A DNA stretch of 5,311 bases from CAYZZA01 sp964482685 (GCA_964482685.1 CAYZZA010000075.1:1-5311), one strand, 5' to 3'. Counted from the stretch's first letter, positions 1 through 5,311 are shown. Numbers and translations: made by a program. The notes: generated by a model from the sequence alone, not told the origin.

Positions 1-50
1 CAGATGAGGAAAACATCTACATTACACAACTTTTTGGAACAGCTTTTTAA
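1..50 (+). CDS. C-terminal tail of an unidentified plus-strand gene (partial)
   Basis: In plus frame 3 the first 50 bases read an open tail of 15 codons ending in TAA at 48-50, with a normal-looking peptide (DEENIYITQLFGTAF). Six bases after the stop an intrinsic terminator begins, which is what a convergent gene pair would show. The fragment is too short to assign a family. Frame 1 is also open here but runs straight through the terminator and becomes a low-complexity Phe-rich string, so frame 3 is the better choice. The existence of the gene is an inference from the stop-then-hairpin arrangement. Confidence 0.4.
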   Translation, partial: DEENIYITQLFGTAF

Positions 51-55
51 GCATA

Positions 56-89
56 AAAAAAGAAATCACTCTTTTGTGATTTCTTTTTT
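56..89. terminator. Bidirectional intrinsic terminator between convergent genes
   Basis: A perfect 14-bp stem (56-69 paired with 76-89) with a 6-base loop TCTTTT. The inner part GAAATCAC/GTGATTTC is the stable core and the outer part is an A-tract paired with a T-tract, so each strand ends in a run of T after the stem. It lies 18 bases past the pepF stop on the minus strand and 5 bases past the apparent plus-strand stop at 50, so it can serve both genes. Further T-rich sequence follows at 91-109. Confidence 0.85.
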
Positions 90-107
90 GTTTTTCTTTT
101 TTCTTTT

Positions 108-1916
108 TTAAGAAGACACTTCTGTACTTAAGTCAACAATTCGATCAACCACCGTGTCCAAATAGGCGATTGTTTGCTTTAACGGCTCATCCGATGTGAT
201 GTCAATGTTTGCCACTTGGGTTGCGTCAGCTGGGATTTTTTGACCACCTAAAGCAAGAAATTGTAGCCACGCATCTACTTGCGACTGACCGTCTTGTTTC
301 ATCTTCAAAAAGGCTTGGGTAGCAATCGTTAACCCTGCTGAGTAAGTATATGGATACAATCCCATGTAGTAATGAATTTGGCGCATCCACGTCCGCTCGG
401 AGCCTGGTGTCAATTCGACTGCTTCTCCCCAGAATTGTGTCAACACGTCTTTTTTCAACGCACTTAAGGTATTGGCATCAAAACCTTTTCCAGCATCAAC
501 GAGGCGATAGACTTCTCGCTGATACGCCGCTTCCAATAAATGTGTTACAAAATTATGGAAATACGTCTTGGAAATCATTTTCGATAAGACAGATCTTTCT
601 GCACGTGGATCCGTAGCTTCTTTTTTCAAGTAATCGGTTAGCAACAACTCATGAAACGTAGAAGGGGCTTCTATTTGGTATAGTGACATGCGTGCACCAA
701 GCACCGAGTTGTTAGCATGAGACAAAATACCTTGTCCCGCATGTCCAAGTTCATGCATCAAAGTGTACACATCATCCAACTGATTTGTCCACGACAAAAG
801 AATGTATGGGTGTTTCCCATGTGTAGCGGAACAAAATGCTCCAGAACGCTTTCCTTTGTTGGCTGCAAAATCAATCCATCTTTCTGGATAAGCTTGCATA
901 ATCATGTCTACATATTCCGCACCCAAAGGTTGAAGCGACTGTTCCACAAGGTGTTTGGACTTTTCAATGGAGACAACCGGCGCATACTCGCTATCCAAAT
1001 CAATTTTTAGATCTGCATACGTCATCGTCTCTAATCCATTGACTTCTTTAAGGTGTGTAATATACTTTTGCATCACCGGTGCAAATTCGGTCATGATCAT
1101 GTCAATTTGGCGGTGATACAAGTCTTGATCGACTTCTTGACTGGCCAGCAAGTAATCAAAAACAGAATCATAGCCTCGTAGCGTCGCAAGTGTTTTTTCT
1201 TTCTTTAATTGCGTATAATACGCTGTTGCCATGACGTGTTCGTATTTTTTCAACACAGCCGAAAACGCATCGAAAGCAGCCCTTCTCACGTTTGTATCCG
1301 CATGATACATGTAGTATTCTTCGTACAACACAAAAGTCAATTCATACTCGCGTCCGTTCACAGTAAACGTCCCAAAGTCCATATCCGCCGAACGGGCTTG
1401 TTCAAATACATCTTTTGGAGCGTTCAACACGGGGCCAAGTTGCGCCAACAACTTTTCTGCAGCTGGATCTAATTGTGCTTGCTTTTGTTTCTTCACTTGA
1501 CGAATAAAGGAGGCATACTGTGGAGCTGCCTGGACAATTTCATCCAACACGCTTTCTTCTAACGATACTAAGGCAGAGTCAAAGAAACTCAATGCCGCAC
1601 TGATGTCAGCCAAGGTGCCACTTACGAAACGCAAGCGTTCAGCAGCTTCTGTATCGCCGATATCCACATTCGTTGGAAGAGACGCATATTGCCCTATCCA
1701 CGAGGTTTGGATACGGATTGATTCATAATCTGCTAAGGCTTTGACCACAGTGTCAACACCTTCTACCTTGCCTTCATAGTGTTCTACAAAATTCGTTGTT
1801 TCTGTTTTCAAGTCCACAAGCGCGTGCTCAAACGCTTGAGTGGACTCAAACAAAGCCGTTAAATCCCACGTTTCTTGTTCCAATACGTCTTTTCTGTTTT
1901 TTACACCTTGTTCCAT
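108..1916 (-). CDS. pepF: Oligoendopeptidase F, M3 family zinc metallopeptidase
   Basis: A cytosolic zinc endopeptidase of family M3 that hydrolyses medium-sized oligopeptides; in lactic acid bacteria and bacilli PepF works in peptide turnover, and roles in signal-peptide or pheromone degradation are reported for some members. The product is 602 residues, the usual PepF length. The N-terminus has the PepF-like KNRxDV...TWDLTxLF signature. The zinc site is HELGH at residues 388-392, with the third ligand expected in the EAPS motif (Glu416). The His/Tyr-rich HYYMGLYPYTYSAG segment near 515-528 matches the M3 substrate-binding loop. I chose ATG at 1916 because AAGGAG (1925-1930) lies 8 bases upstream; an in-frame GTG at 1923-1925 overlaps that site. 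No signal peptide is seen. The gene has its own terminator at 56-89 and may be co-transcribed with the small ORF just upstream. Family assignment is firm; substrates are not deducible. Confidence 0.95.
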   Translation of the reverse strand: MEQGVKNRKDVLEQETWDLTALFESTQAFEHALVDLKTETTNFVEHYEGKVEGVDTVVKALADYESIRIQTSWIGQYASLPTNVDIGDTEAAERLRFVSGTLADISAALSFFDSALVSLEESVLDEIVQAAPQYASFIRQVKKQKQAQLDPAAEKLLAQLGPVLNAPKDVFEQARSADMDFGTFTVNGREYELTFVLYEEYYMYHADTNVRRAAFDAFSAVLKKYEHVMATAYYTQLKKEKTLATLRGYDSVFDYLLASQEVDQDLYHRQIDMIMTEFAPVMQKYITHLKEVNGLETMTYADLKIDLDSEYAPVVSIEKSKHLVEQSLQPLGAEYVDMIMQAYPERWIDFAANKGKRSGAFCSATHGKHPYILLSWTNQLDDVYTLMHELGHAGQGILSHANNSVLGARMSLYQIEAPSTFHELLLTDYLKKEATDPRAERSVLSKMISKTYFHNFVTHLLEAAYQREVYRLVDAGKGFDANTLSALKKDVLTQFWGEAVELTPGSERTWMRQIHYYMGLYPYTYSAGLTIATQAFLKMKQDGQSQVDAWLQFLALGGQKIPADATQVANIDITSDEPLKQTIAYLDTVVDRIVDLSTEVSS

Positions 1917-1924
1917 CCTACACA

Positions 1925-1930
1925 CTCCTT
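1925..1930 (-). promoter_or_regulatory. pepF ribosome binding site, decides the start
   Basis: On the minus strand AAGGAG is followed by 8 bases and then ATG at 1916, an ideal spacing. The upstream GTG start that would lengthen the protein by three residues shares its first base with this site and has no good site of its own. A second AAGGAGT lies 18 bases further upstream (1942-1948) but has no start codon at a suitable distance; it coincides with the stop codon region of the small upstream ORF. Confidence 0.85.
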
Positions 1931-1939
1931 TTTTTATAC

Positions 1940-2107
1940 TTACTCCTTGGTTGATCTTATTTGCTCTGTTTCTCTTCGTTGTTTGTTACGTTTAAGTATA
2001 GCAAGAATGCCAACAAATAAAAATATGAAACCAGATGATTGCTTTTCAAACGAAAAGAGCAGTCTCTTTTCATGCTTGACCACTCTAAAAATTATCCACT
2101 CCGACAT
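1940..2107 (-). CDS. Possible small membrane protein (55 aa) upstream of pepF
   Basis: An unannotated minus-strand ORF from ATG at 2107 to TAA at 1940. I do not recognise the family. The peptide has a charged N-terminal part containing KHEKRLL, one hydrophobic segment (about residues 26-38, GFIFLFVGILAIL), and then a strongly basic stretch KRNKQRR followed by a polar tail. That pattern suits a single-pass membrane protein with the C-terminus inside by the positive-inside rule. AGGA lies 4 bases before the ATG, a short and weak spacing. The frame is open upstream only as far as a stop near 2150, without another ATG. The stop is 23 bases before the pepF start, so the two could be co-transcribed. 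Against it: other frames are also fairly open here, a candidate pepF promoter lies inside it, and no clear promoter precedes it. Confidence 0.45.
   Translation of the reverse strand: MSEWIIFRVVKHEKRLLFSFEKQSSGFIFLFVGILAILKRNKQRRETEQIRSTKE
1995..2003 (-). promoter_or_regulatory. Candidate extended -10 promoter for pepF
   Basis: On the minus strand TGC-TATACT forms an extended -10 element (TGnTATAAT, one mismatch in the hexamer). The -35 at 17-bp spacing is poor (TTTTTA). Transcription would start near 1988, giving pepF a leader of about 70 bases. The element falls inside the possible 55-codon ORF, so either it is an internal pepF promoter or that ORF is not real. No other good minus-strand promoter was found between the psuG terminator and pepF. 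Confidence 0.35.
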
Positions 2108-2201
2108 CTTGTCCTGAATGGGAGCACCTACAGCTTTCCTCTCTTTGTTTTAGGATATCGTGTACACTGTTTGCTTATTCGATTGTGTTTATGCCACAAA
2201 T

Positions 2202-2242
2202 ACCAAAAAAGAGTGGAGAAAAATTCTCCACTCTTTTTTGGT
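2202..2242. terminator. Strong intrinsic terminator of the psuK-psuG operon
   Basis: A perfect 19-bp stem (2202-2220 paired with 2224-2242) closed by a 3-base loop. The core is GAGTGGAGAA/TTCTCCACTC and the outer section is an A6/T6 pairing that supplies the T-run on either strand. It begins 25 bases after the psuG stop on the minus strand, the right place to end psuK-psuG transcription. No plus-strand gene ends here, so its symmetry may simply be how such A-tract terminators look, or it may block stray antisense transcription into psuG. Confidence 0.9.
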
Positions 2243-2267
2243 TACATGTCTATCTCTATGATTCTTT

Positions 2268-3206
2268 TTATTTGTCTGTGTTTGACACAATTGCGTTGTA
2301 TGCAACTGCTAATTTTGCACCTACGTGGGCGTTGTTGTACACCAACTCTAAGTTAGCTTGTAGACTCTTGCCGTCTGTTTTTTCAACAATGGCTTTTAGT
2401 AAGAATGGAGTCGTATCTTTTCCACTTACGCCTTGTGCTTCTGCATCTTGAACGGCTTCAGCAATGATGCCATCGATGTAGTCTTTGTCTAATTCGTGTT
2501 CTTCTGGAATTGGGTTCACAACTAATGTGCCCCCTTGTAAGTTTAATTGTGCTTTTGTATACACAACGTGGGAAATATCTTGTGGTTTGTCCATACGAAT
2601 GCTTAGTTTGTGCCCACTTTTACGTGTGAAGAATGCTGGCAATTCGTCTGTACCGTATCCGATTACAGGAACGCCTTGTGTTTCTAGATATTCCAATGTA
2701 CGTGGCAAGTCTAAAATGGATTTGGCTCCTGCACAGATAACCGTTACGTTTGTTTGGGCCAATTCTTCTAAGTCAGCAGATACGTCCATGTGTTGTTCAA
2801 ATCCTCTGTGAACTCCACCAATTCCACCTGTAACAAAGAATGAAATTCCTGCAAGCTCTGCACAAATCATGGTTGCTGCAACAGTTGTCGCACCAAGTGT
2901 TTTTTGTGACACAATAACAGGCAAGTCTCTTCTAGATACTTTTGCCACATCTGGGCTTTTTGCTAGAATTTCAAGATCTTCTTTTTCAAGACCAATTTTA
3001 ATTTTTCCATCCATGATAGCGATTGTTGCTGGAACGGCTCCTTCTTCACGAATGATTTGTTCCACTTTTTCAGCCATTTGCACGTTTTGTGGATAAGGCA
3101 TTCCGTGAGAAATAATGGTTGATTCCAATGCAACGATTGGTTTGTTGTTGTCCAATGCGTTTTGAACCTCTTTTGAGTATGTTAAGTATTGTTTTGCGTT
3201 TTTCAT
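2268..3206 (-). CDS. psuG: Pseudouridine-5'-phosphate glycosidase
   Basis: Cleaves the C-glycosidic bond of pseudouridine 5'-phosphate to give uracil and ribose 5-phosphate, the second step of pseudouridine catabolism; it acts in the cytosol. The protein is 312 residues, the same length as E. coli PsuG (YeiN), and spans the whole indigoidine synthase A-like fold. Family motifs are clear: VALESTIISHGMPYP (from residue 25), GATTVAATM, FFVTGGIGGVHRG, SADLEEL and GAKSILDLPRTLE. By alignment in my head to the E. coli enzyme the active-site set is all present: Glu28, Lys89, His133, Asp145 (Mn2+ region) and Lys162 (Schiff-base lysine). The start is supported by AGGAG at 3216-3220, nine bases upstream. 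The ATG touches the kinase stop directly (TAG|ATG), so the two are probably translationally coupled. The pairing with a PfkB kinase supports the pseudouridine assignment over other C-nucleotides. Confidence 0.95.
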   Translation of the reverse strand: MKNAKQYLTYSKEVQNALDNNKPIVALESTIISHGMPYPQNVQMAEKVEQIIREEGAVPATIAIMDGKIKIGLEKEDLEILAKSPDVAKVSRRDLPVIVSQKTLGATTVAATMICAELAGISFFVTGGIGGVHRGFEQHMDVSADLEELAQTNVTVICAGAKSILDLPRTLEYLETQGVPVIGYGTDELPAFFTRKSGHKLSIRMDKPQDISHVVYTKAQLNLQGGTLVVNPIPEEHELDKDYIDGIIAEAVQDAEAQGVSGKDTTPFLLKAIVEKTDGKSLQANLELVYNNAHVGAKLAVAYNAIVSNTDK

Positions 3207-4304
3207 CTAAAATCGCTCCTCTTTTTCTTTTTTTAGTAACTCTTCCGTTAATTCATGGCGAACGGACTCTACAGTTTGCACCGTGTAATACGAATTCGTC
3301 AGTCCATATTGCACTGCTTCTTCTAAGTCTTTGTCTTGCGACAGACCATAAATAACGCCTGCAGCAAAACTATCTCCTGCTCCCGTCGCATCGACTACAT
3401 AAGGTGCTTTCTCCACAGGAATCAATTTGCGTTCGCCTGTATGATCTGCATATCCCACTCCGTGCACCGAGTCTGTCACCACTGCTTGTTTGCACCCAAC
3501 ATCAATCCACATGGACGCAAGTACGACGACGTCTTCTTCATCGGTTTGGAAATAAGCTTGGGCTTCATCTTTATTAAACAAGGCCAATGCCGTTCCCTCT
3601 AATTTAGCAGGGAGTCTTTTTGTCTTTGGTGCAGAGACGCCAATCAAAATAAGGATTTTTCCTTCTTTTTGACTGAAGTCCACTAGATACGAAACCGTTT
3701 CTTGCGGCAAGTTGTTGTCTGCCACAATAAATCGCGCTCCTTTTAAGATCGCTTCGGATTCTTTGACCCATTGAACATCCATTCTTTCCATAATGGCCAT
3801 ATTGGCTAACCCAACCACCATGTCCCCATCTGGTTGTAGCACTGCTTGATAGGTTCCCGTGGTTTCATCTTCCAATTGGGTCACACGTGACATGTCCATA
3901 AACTCTGAAGAATAGTCAATTAGTTGTTCTCCATGCGCATCTTGGCCTAGAACCGCTAACAACGTCACAGGCTGTCCGAGTCGTCCTAAGTTTTCGGCTA
4001 CATTTCGCACAACCCCTCCGGAGGAGGATTCTGATGAAGCTGGGTTAGAGGTATGTAGTTGAAGATCTTGGTGCAAGAGCCATTTTTGGTCAATATTGGC
4101 GCCACCTATACATACGATCTGTTTGTTTTTTTGATCGTTTAACACATAGGCTCTGCCCAAAATATAGCCTTCCTTAAGAAGTTTCGATATAAGTCCAGCA
4201 ATACCAGAACGAGACAATTCAAGTTTGTCTGCGATCTCTAACTGAGAAATATAGGGATTTTTCTTAATTTCTTGCAAAATCTTTTTTTCGTTTTCGTTTA
4301 GCAT
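3207..4304 (-). CDS. psuK: PfkB-family pseudouridine kinase with N-terminal winged-helix DNA-binding domain
   Basis: Likely phosphorylates pseudouridine at the 5'-OH with ATP, providing the substrate of PsuG. The 365-residue chain has two parts. Residues 1-55 form a winged helix-turn-helix: NEKKILQEIKKNPYISQLEIA, then a recognition helix around LSRSGIAGLISKL and a wing near GYILGRAYVL. Residues about 63-345 are a ribokinase/PfkB domain: CIGGANID at 65-72, SSGGVVRNVAENLGRLG at 94-110, and the signature DATGAGD at 305-311 with catalytic-base Asp311. Plain PsuK (E. coli YeiC) is about 313 residues; the extra 50 are the DNA-binding domain, as in E. coli YeiI. An in-frame TAG 12 bases upstream fixes the start; the ribosome site AGGGTGGG (4311-4318) is only fair. 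Substrate is inferred from the neighbouring psuG; another nucleoside is possible. The fused domain suggests autoregulation, which is not shown by sequence. Confidence 0.88.
   Translation of the reverse strand: MLNENEKKILQEIKKNPYISQLEIADKLELSRSGIAGLISKLLKEGYILGRAYVLNDQKNKQIVCIGGANIDQKWLLHQDLQLHTSNPASSESSSGGVVRNVAENLGRLGQPVTLLAVLGQDAHGEQLIDYSSEFMDMSRVTQLEDETTGTYQAVLQPDGDMVVGLANMAIMERMDVQWVKESEAILKGARFIVADNNLPQETVSYLVDFSQKEGKILILIGVSAPKTKRLPAKLEGTALALFNKDEAQAYFQTDEEDVVVLASMWIDVGCKQAVVTDSVHGVGYADHTGERKLIPVEKAPYVVDATGAGDSFAAGVIYGLSQDKDLEEAVQYGLTNSYYTVQTVESVRHELTEELLKKEKEERF
3216..3220 (-). promoter_or_regulatory. psuG ribosome binding site inside the end of psuK
   Basis: AGGAG on the minus strand is formed by the last codons of the kinase (…GAG GAG CGA TTT TAG), nine bases before the psuG ATG. 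Because the site is within the upstream reading frame and stop and start codons are adjacent, ribosomes finishing psuK can reinitiate at psuG, keeping the two products in step. Confidence 0.8.
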
Positions 4305-4318
4305 CTTATACCCACCCT

Positions 4319-4349
4319 AAACACATGTTTTTGTTCATGACACATGTTT
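4319..4349. promoter_or_regulatory. Tandem 12-bp imperfect palindromes, candidate psuK operator
   Basis: Two copies of ACACATGTTT lie 19 bp apart (4321-4330 and 4340-4349). Each sits in an imperfect inverted repeat: AAACA-CA-TGTTT at 4319-4330 (perfect half-sites) and TGACA-CA-TGTTT at 4338-4349 (one mismatch). On the minus strand they cover the region from the -10 box through the expected psuK start of transcription to the edge of its ribosome site, the classic place for a repressor. The natural candidate to bind is the winged helix of PsuK itself, but that is inference. Confidence 0.5.
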
Positions 4350-4378
4350 ATTATAGGCTTGTCTAGACATTATAGCAA
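4350..4378 (-). promoter_or_regulatory. Promoter of psuK-psuG
   Basis: On the minus strand -35 TTGCTA (4373-4378, four of six matches) is separated by exactly 17 bp from a perfect -10 TATAAT (4350-4355). Transcription would begin near 4343, giving a leader of about 40 bases. A second TATAAT-like hexamer lies upstream within the same stretch but lacks any -35. This is the best promoter in the window. Confidence 0.7.
4360..4369. promoter_or_regulatory. Perfect palindrome TGTCTAGACA in the psuK promoter spacer
   Basis: A perfect 10-bp palindrome placed between the -35 and -10 boxes of the psuK promoter. Its core (GTCTAGAC) resembles operators of the HutC-type GntR regulators, for example the DasR/PhnF core TGGTCTAGACCA. 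No GntR gene is in the window, so any regulator would be encoded elsewhere. A short palindrome can arise by chance; its position is what makes it notable. Confidence 0.35.
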
Positions 4379-4437
4379 GCGTTTGTTGTAAGACTTTCTT
4401 TTCTTTTCAAGTATTCTTCTTCCACTAAAAATCTATT

Positions 4438-4466
4438 TTGTGATATGCTTGTAACGAGTGAATATT
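4438..4466 (+). promoter_or_regulatory. Candidate promoter of fda
   Basis: TTGTGA (4438-4443) and AATATT (4461-4466) are spaced 17 bp; each matches the consensus at four of six positions. Transcription would start near 4473, about 48 bases before the fda ATG. It is the best plus-strand pairing I found in the intergenic region, but neither box is strong. Confidence 0.4.
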
Positions 4467-4469
4467 CAG

Positions 4470-4484
4470 TTGAAAACGTTCACA
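4470..4484. promoter_or_regulatory. cre-like CcpA site at the fda transcription start
   Basis: TTGAAAACGTTCACA agrees with the catabolite-responsive element pattern WTGNAARCGNWWWCW at all defined positions except one W (a C). It overlaps the predicted fda start of transcription, where CcpA binding would normally repress. It could also influence the divergent psuK promoter about 100 bp away. Assignment rests only on consensus match. Confidence 0.5.
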
Positions 4485-4520
4485 AAGCTCTTCTACATAA
4501 TGAAAGGGGTAGGGTTACGA

Positions 4521-5311
4521 ATGAATGAACAACAATTGACACAAATTAAAGAAAAAGCAGGCTTTATCGCTGCCTTGGATCAAAGTGGAGGAAGCACACC
4601 ACGCGCGCTTGCCGCATACGGCGTGACAGAAGATTCCTATAAAAATGAAGAGGAAATGTTTGATGCTGTCCACGCGATGCGCACACGTATCATCACATCT
4701 CCAGCCTTTAATTCGGATTCTATTCTAGGAGCCATTTTATTTGAACAAACAATGGACCGTGACATCGAAGGGATGAAAACGCCGGATTATCTTTGGGAGA
4801 AAAAAGGAATCATTCCTTTTGTCAAAGTAGACAAAGGACTTGCGGAAGAAAAAGACGGTGTACAATTGATGAATGACTTTCCAGAGTTAGAAGAGTTATT
4901 AGACCGCGCAGTAAAAAGACACGTATTTGGTACAAAAATGCGCTCTGTTATTCAATCCGCTAATCCGAAAGGAATTCAAGAAATTGTAGCTCAACAGTTT
5001 GACTGGGCTAAACAAATTTTAAAAGCCGGTCTTGTGCCTATTGTTGAACCAGAAGTGAATATCCACAGTGCAGACAAAGCCGAAATTGAAACGTTGTTAA
5101 ACGACGCAATGTTGGCCGAATTAAACAAACTAAACGAAGACGAAGTGGTTCTCTTAAAATTAACGCTTCCATCTATTGAAACAACTTACGAAGCATGTGC
5201 CAACCATCCAAATGTTTTACGCGTCGTCGCTCTATCTGGAGGCTATCCAATGGAAGAAGCCAACGAAAAACTAAAACGTACTCCTTCCATGGTTGCGAGC
5301 TTCTCTAGAGC
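4521..5311 (+). CDS. fda: Class I fructose-1,6-bisphosphate aldolase, 3' end cut by the window
   Basis: Splits fructose 1,6-bisphosphate into dihydroxyacetone phosphate and glyceraldehyde 3-phosphate in glycolysis, or joins them in gluconeogenesis, through a lysine Schiff base without metal. I translated 263 complete codons from ATG 4521; close relatives such as staphylococcal Fda are about 296 residues, so roughly 30 are missing beyond the edge. Conserved elements in order: ALDQSGGSTP at 18-27 (Asp20), ILFEQTMDR, KVDKGLAEE from 102, FGTKMR (Lys139, Arg141), VPIVEPEVNI (Glu176, Glu178), LLKLTLP (Lys213, the expected Schiff-base lysine) and ALSGGY (phosphate loop, about 237-242). No frameshift is seen. 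Upstream AAAGGGG and TAGGG give a ribosome site, the nearer one six bases from the ATG. Divergent from psuK and possibly under CcpA. Confidence 0.95.
   Translation, partial: MNEQQLTQIKEKAGFIAALDQSGGSTPRALAAYGVTEDSYKNEEEMFDAVHAMRTRIITSPAFNSDSILGAILFEQTMDRDIEGMKTPDYLWEKKGIIPFVKVDKGLAEEKDGVQLMNDFPELEELLDRAVKRHVFGTKMRSVIQSANPKGIQEIVAQQFDWAKQILKAGLVPIVEPEVNIHSADKAEIETLLNDAMLAELNKLNEDEVVLLKLTLPSIETTYEACANHPNVLRVVALSGGYPMEEANEKLKRTPSMVASFSR

Noticed and set aside
1917..1925. GTG start for pepF at 1925, adding three residues
   Set aside because: The codon overlaps the AAGGAG site that serves the ATG at 1916 and has no suitable site of its own.
2042..2071. Overlapping, mutually exclusive hairpins (CTTTTC/GAAAAG and GAAAAGAG/CTCTTTTC) resembling an attenuator
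   Set aside because: Stems are short and A/T-rich, no T-run follows, they lie upstream of the likely pepF promoter, and they coincide with codons of the possible small ORF.
1875..2117. Plus-strand 80-codon open frame
   Set aside because: It overlaps the pepF start in antisense and has no ribosome site or coherent protein features; its openness is a by-product of the sequence on the other strand.
2039..2356. Plus-strand 105-codon open frame
   Set aside because: It runs through the perfect terminator hairpin and into the antisense of psuG, and its translation is Leu/Cys/Phe-rich with no domain-like pattern.
4015..4024. Perfect palindrome CCTCCGGAGG
   Set aside because: It lies within psuK and encodes the conserved Ser-Gly-Gly of the PfkB substrate region, so coding constraint explains it.
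4357..4380. Inverted repeat GCTTG…CAAGC around the psuK promoter
   Set aside because: Arms are only 5 bp, 14 bases apart, and not centred on the TGTCTAGACA palindrome; it overlaps the -35 box and is likely chance.
1..5311. Search for tRNA, rRNA, CRISPR arrays, riboswitches, insertion sequences or phage features
   Set aside because: No cloverleaf, regular spaced repeats, transposase-like frames, terminal inverted repeats or long structured leaders were seen; the longest leader is under about 75 bases.

Overview
The window looks like chromosomal DNA from a low-GC Firmicute (Bacilli, most plausibly Lactobacillales or a Staphylococcus-like relative). This rests on strong AAGGAG-type ribosome binding sites, A/T-flanked intrinsic terminators, a cre-like CcpA site, a PepF-type M3 peptidase, and a class I aldolase very like the staphylococcal/lactic Fda. 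Genus cannot be fixed from sequence alone. I see no mobile element, CRISPR array, tRNA or rRNA.

Layout from left to right. The first 50 bases appear to hold the C-terminal tail of a plus-strand gene that ends at a bidirectional terminator. Its convergent neighbour is pepF on the minus strand, encoding a zinc oligoendopeptidase (ATG start at 1916, not the GTG nine bases upstream). Upstream of pepF lies a roughly 350-base gap. It contains a possible 55-residue minus-strand membrane peptide gene whose stop sits just before the pepF ribosome binding site, and a long perfect terminator hairpin that closes the next operon. That operon, also minus strand, is psuK-psuG: a PfkB-family (pseudouridine-type) kinase carrying its own N-terminal winged helix-turn-helix, followed with zero spacing (TAG|ATG) by pseudouridine-5'-phosphate glycosidase. 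A 216-base divergent control region separates psuK from a class I fructose-1,6-bisphosphate aldolase gene (fda) on the plus strand, which is cut by the right edge.

How the genes work together. PsuK should phosphorylate pseudouridine and PsuG should split the product into uracil and ribose 5-phosphate. The sugar phosphate can feed the pentose phosphate pathway and then glycolysis, where Fda acts. No nucleoside transporter is present in the window. pepF is an independent peptide-turnover gene.

The most interesting material is the psuK/fda intergenic region. It has a good minus-strand promoter, a perfect 10-bp palindrome in that promoter's spacer, two tandem imperfect palindromes just downstream of its -10 box, and a cre-like site at the expected start of fda transcription. 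With the DNA-binding domain fused to the kinase, this suggests (but does not prove) a self-regulated catabolic operon in which sensor, enzyme and repressor may be one polypeptide. I see no clearly novel system beyond that.
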